Shown here: positions 63,783-64,000 of the stretch, in pieces
Numbering within the stretch: position 1 is the stretch's first letter
How the letters are laid out: every line of letters starts with the position of its first letter
Position numbers and translations under genes: made by a program
Assembly (NCBI RefSeq): GCF_008806975.1
Contig: NZ_CP031728.1
Coordinates: forward strand, 3,679,501 to 3,743,500
Direction of reading: 5' to 3'
Source: Cellvibrio sp. KY-GH-1
GTDB taxonomy: Bacteria; Pseudomonadota; Gammaproteobacteria; Pseudomonadales; Cellvibrionaceae
Length of the DNA: 64,000 bases
The notes under the pieces: generated by a model
What the model was told of the DNA's origin: nothing
Seen by the model: the letters and a program-made list of their open reading frames with translations, nothing else
The model's database searches: none

Positions 63783-64000
63783 TTAGAAGTTCACACGAGT
63801 ACCCAAAGCCCAACGCGCTTCGTAAATGTTTTGGAAGGCTTTTTGCTCTTTGTACTCCAGATAAGTTTGCTGGAATTCCTCAGTGATGTTGGAACCGTTG
63901 AGGTATACAGAAACATTATCGGTGATGTCATAGGTAACGTTCAGGTCGAGTTGACCGTAATCATCCTGATACAAGGCTTGCTCAGCAATTGCAGCATTGC
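63783..64000 (-). CDS. TonB-dependent receptor (C-terminal fragment, cut by right edge)
   Basis: The last 71 residues of a beta-barrel: YGQLDLNVTYDITDNVSVYLNGSNITEEFQQTYLEYKEQ and the end YEARWALGTRVNF with terminal Phe. It matches the C-terminus of the receptor at 53827 (VSYDINDNLTVYLQGTNITEEYEETY; YEARYTLGVRAKF), so it is a paralogue. The rest lies beyond the window. Confidence 0.9.
   Translation of the reverse strand, partial: NAAIAEQALYQDDYGQLDLNVTYDITDNVSVYLNGSNITEEFQQTYLEYKEQKAFQNIYEARWALGTRVNF

Overview
The window looks like a chromosomal segment of a polysaccharide-degrading gammaproteobacterium, most likely Cellvibrionaceae (Cellvibrio-like). This is inferred from gene content: a Xanthomonas-type (xps order EFGHIJKLMND) type II secretion operon, large TonB-dependent receptors with tryptophan-halogenase-like partners under LacI-type operators, FadE, and rich exopolysaccharide loci. 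No rRNA or species marker is present, so the genus is a guess.

Layout. 1-4677: exopolysaccharide genes: a sugar transferase cut by the left edge, then a TviB-type nucleotide-sugar dehydrogenase, a UDP-glucuronate 4-epimerase family enzyme and a polysaccharide deacetylase on the plus strand. 4757-4964: a tRNA-Arg(CCG) preceded by a copy of its own 5' end. 5139-9840: a run of integron gene cassettes, all read on the minus strand, each small gene followed by an attC site. No integron integrase is in the window. One attC is split by an IS1111-group (IS110 family) element whose 3' non-coding stem-loop carries short matches to both flanks, as expected of a bridge RNA. 9841-10682 is non-coding.

10683-30692: a 20 kb minus-strand polysaccharide cluster: two acyltransferases at each end (one fused to a long membrane domain), phosphoheptose isomerase with a remnant of a nucleotidyltransferase gene, a giant sulfotransferase-like/GT2/GT4 protein, an APS kinase with a CysN-like front end but no GTPase domain, the Wzm/Wzt ABC exporter, the complete dTDP-L-rhamnose set (rmlBDCA), two sulfotransferase-like proteins and two glycosyltransferases. 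Together they suggest an ABC-exported, rhamnose-containing, acylated and probably sulfated surface polysaccharide.

30754-43492: a probably abundant secreted Thr/Ala-rich protein with its own strong terminator, then the complete xps-type secretion operon, with a toxin-antitoxin pair lodged between gspN and gspD. 43598-47538 (plus): a GT2 glycosyltransferase and two tandem paralogous diguanylate cyclases that differ at the product-inhibition site. 47696-53330: fadE, two COG0523 metal-chaperone GTPases (one behind a perfect Zur-box-like palindrome) and a small exported protein. 53476-64000: two TonB-dependent receptors (the second cut by the right edge), four flavin-dependent halogenase-like proteins and a small membrane protein; the first receptor has two LacI-type operators, one exactly filling its promoter spacer.
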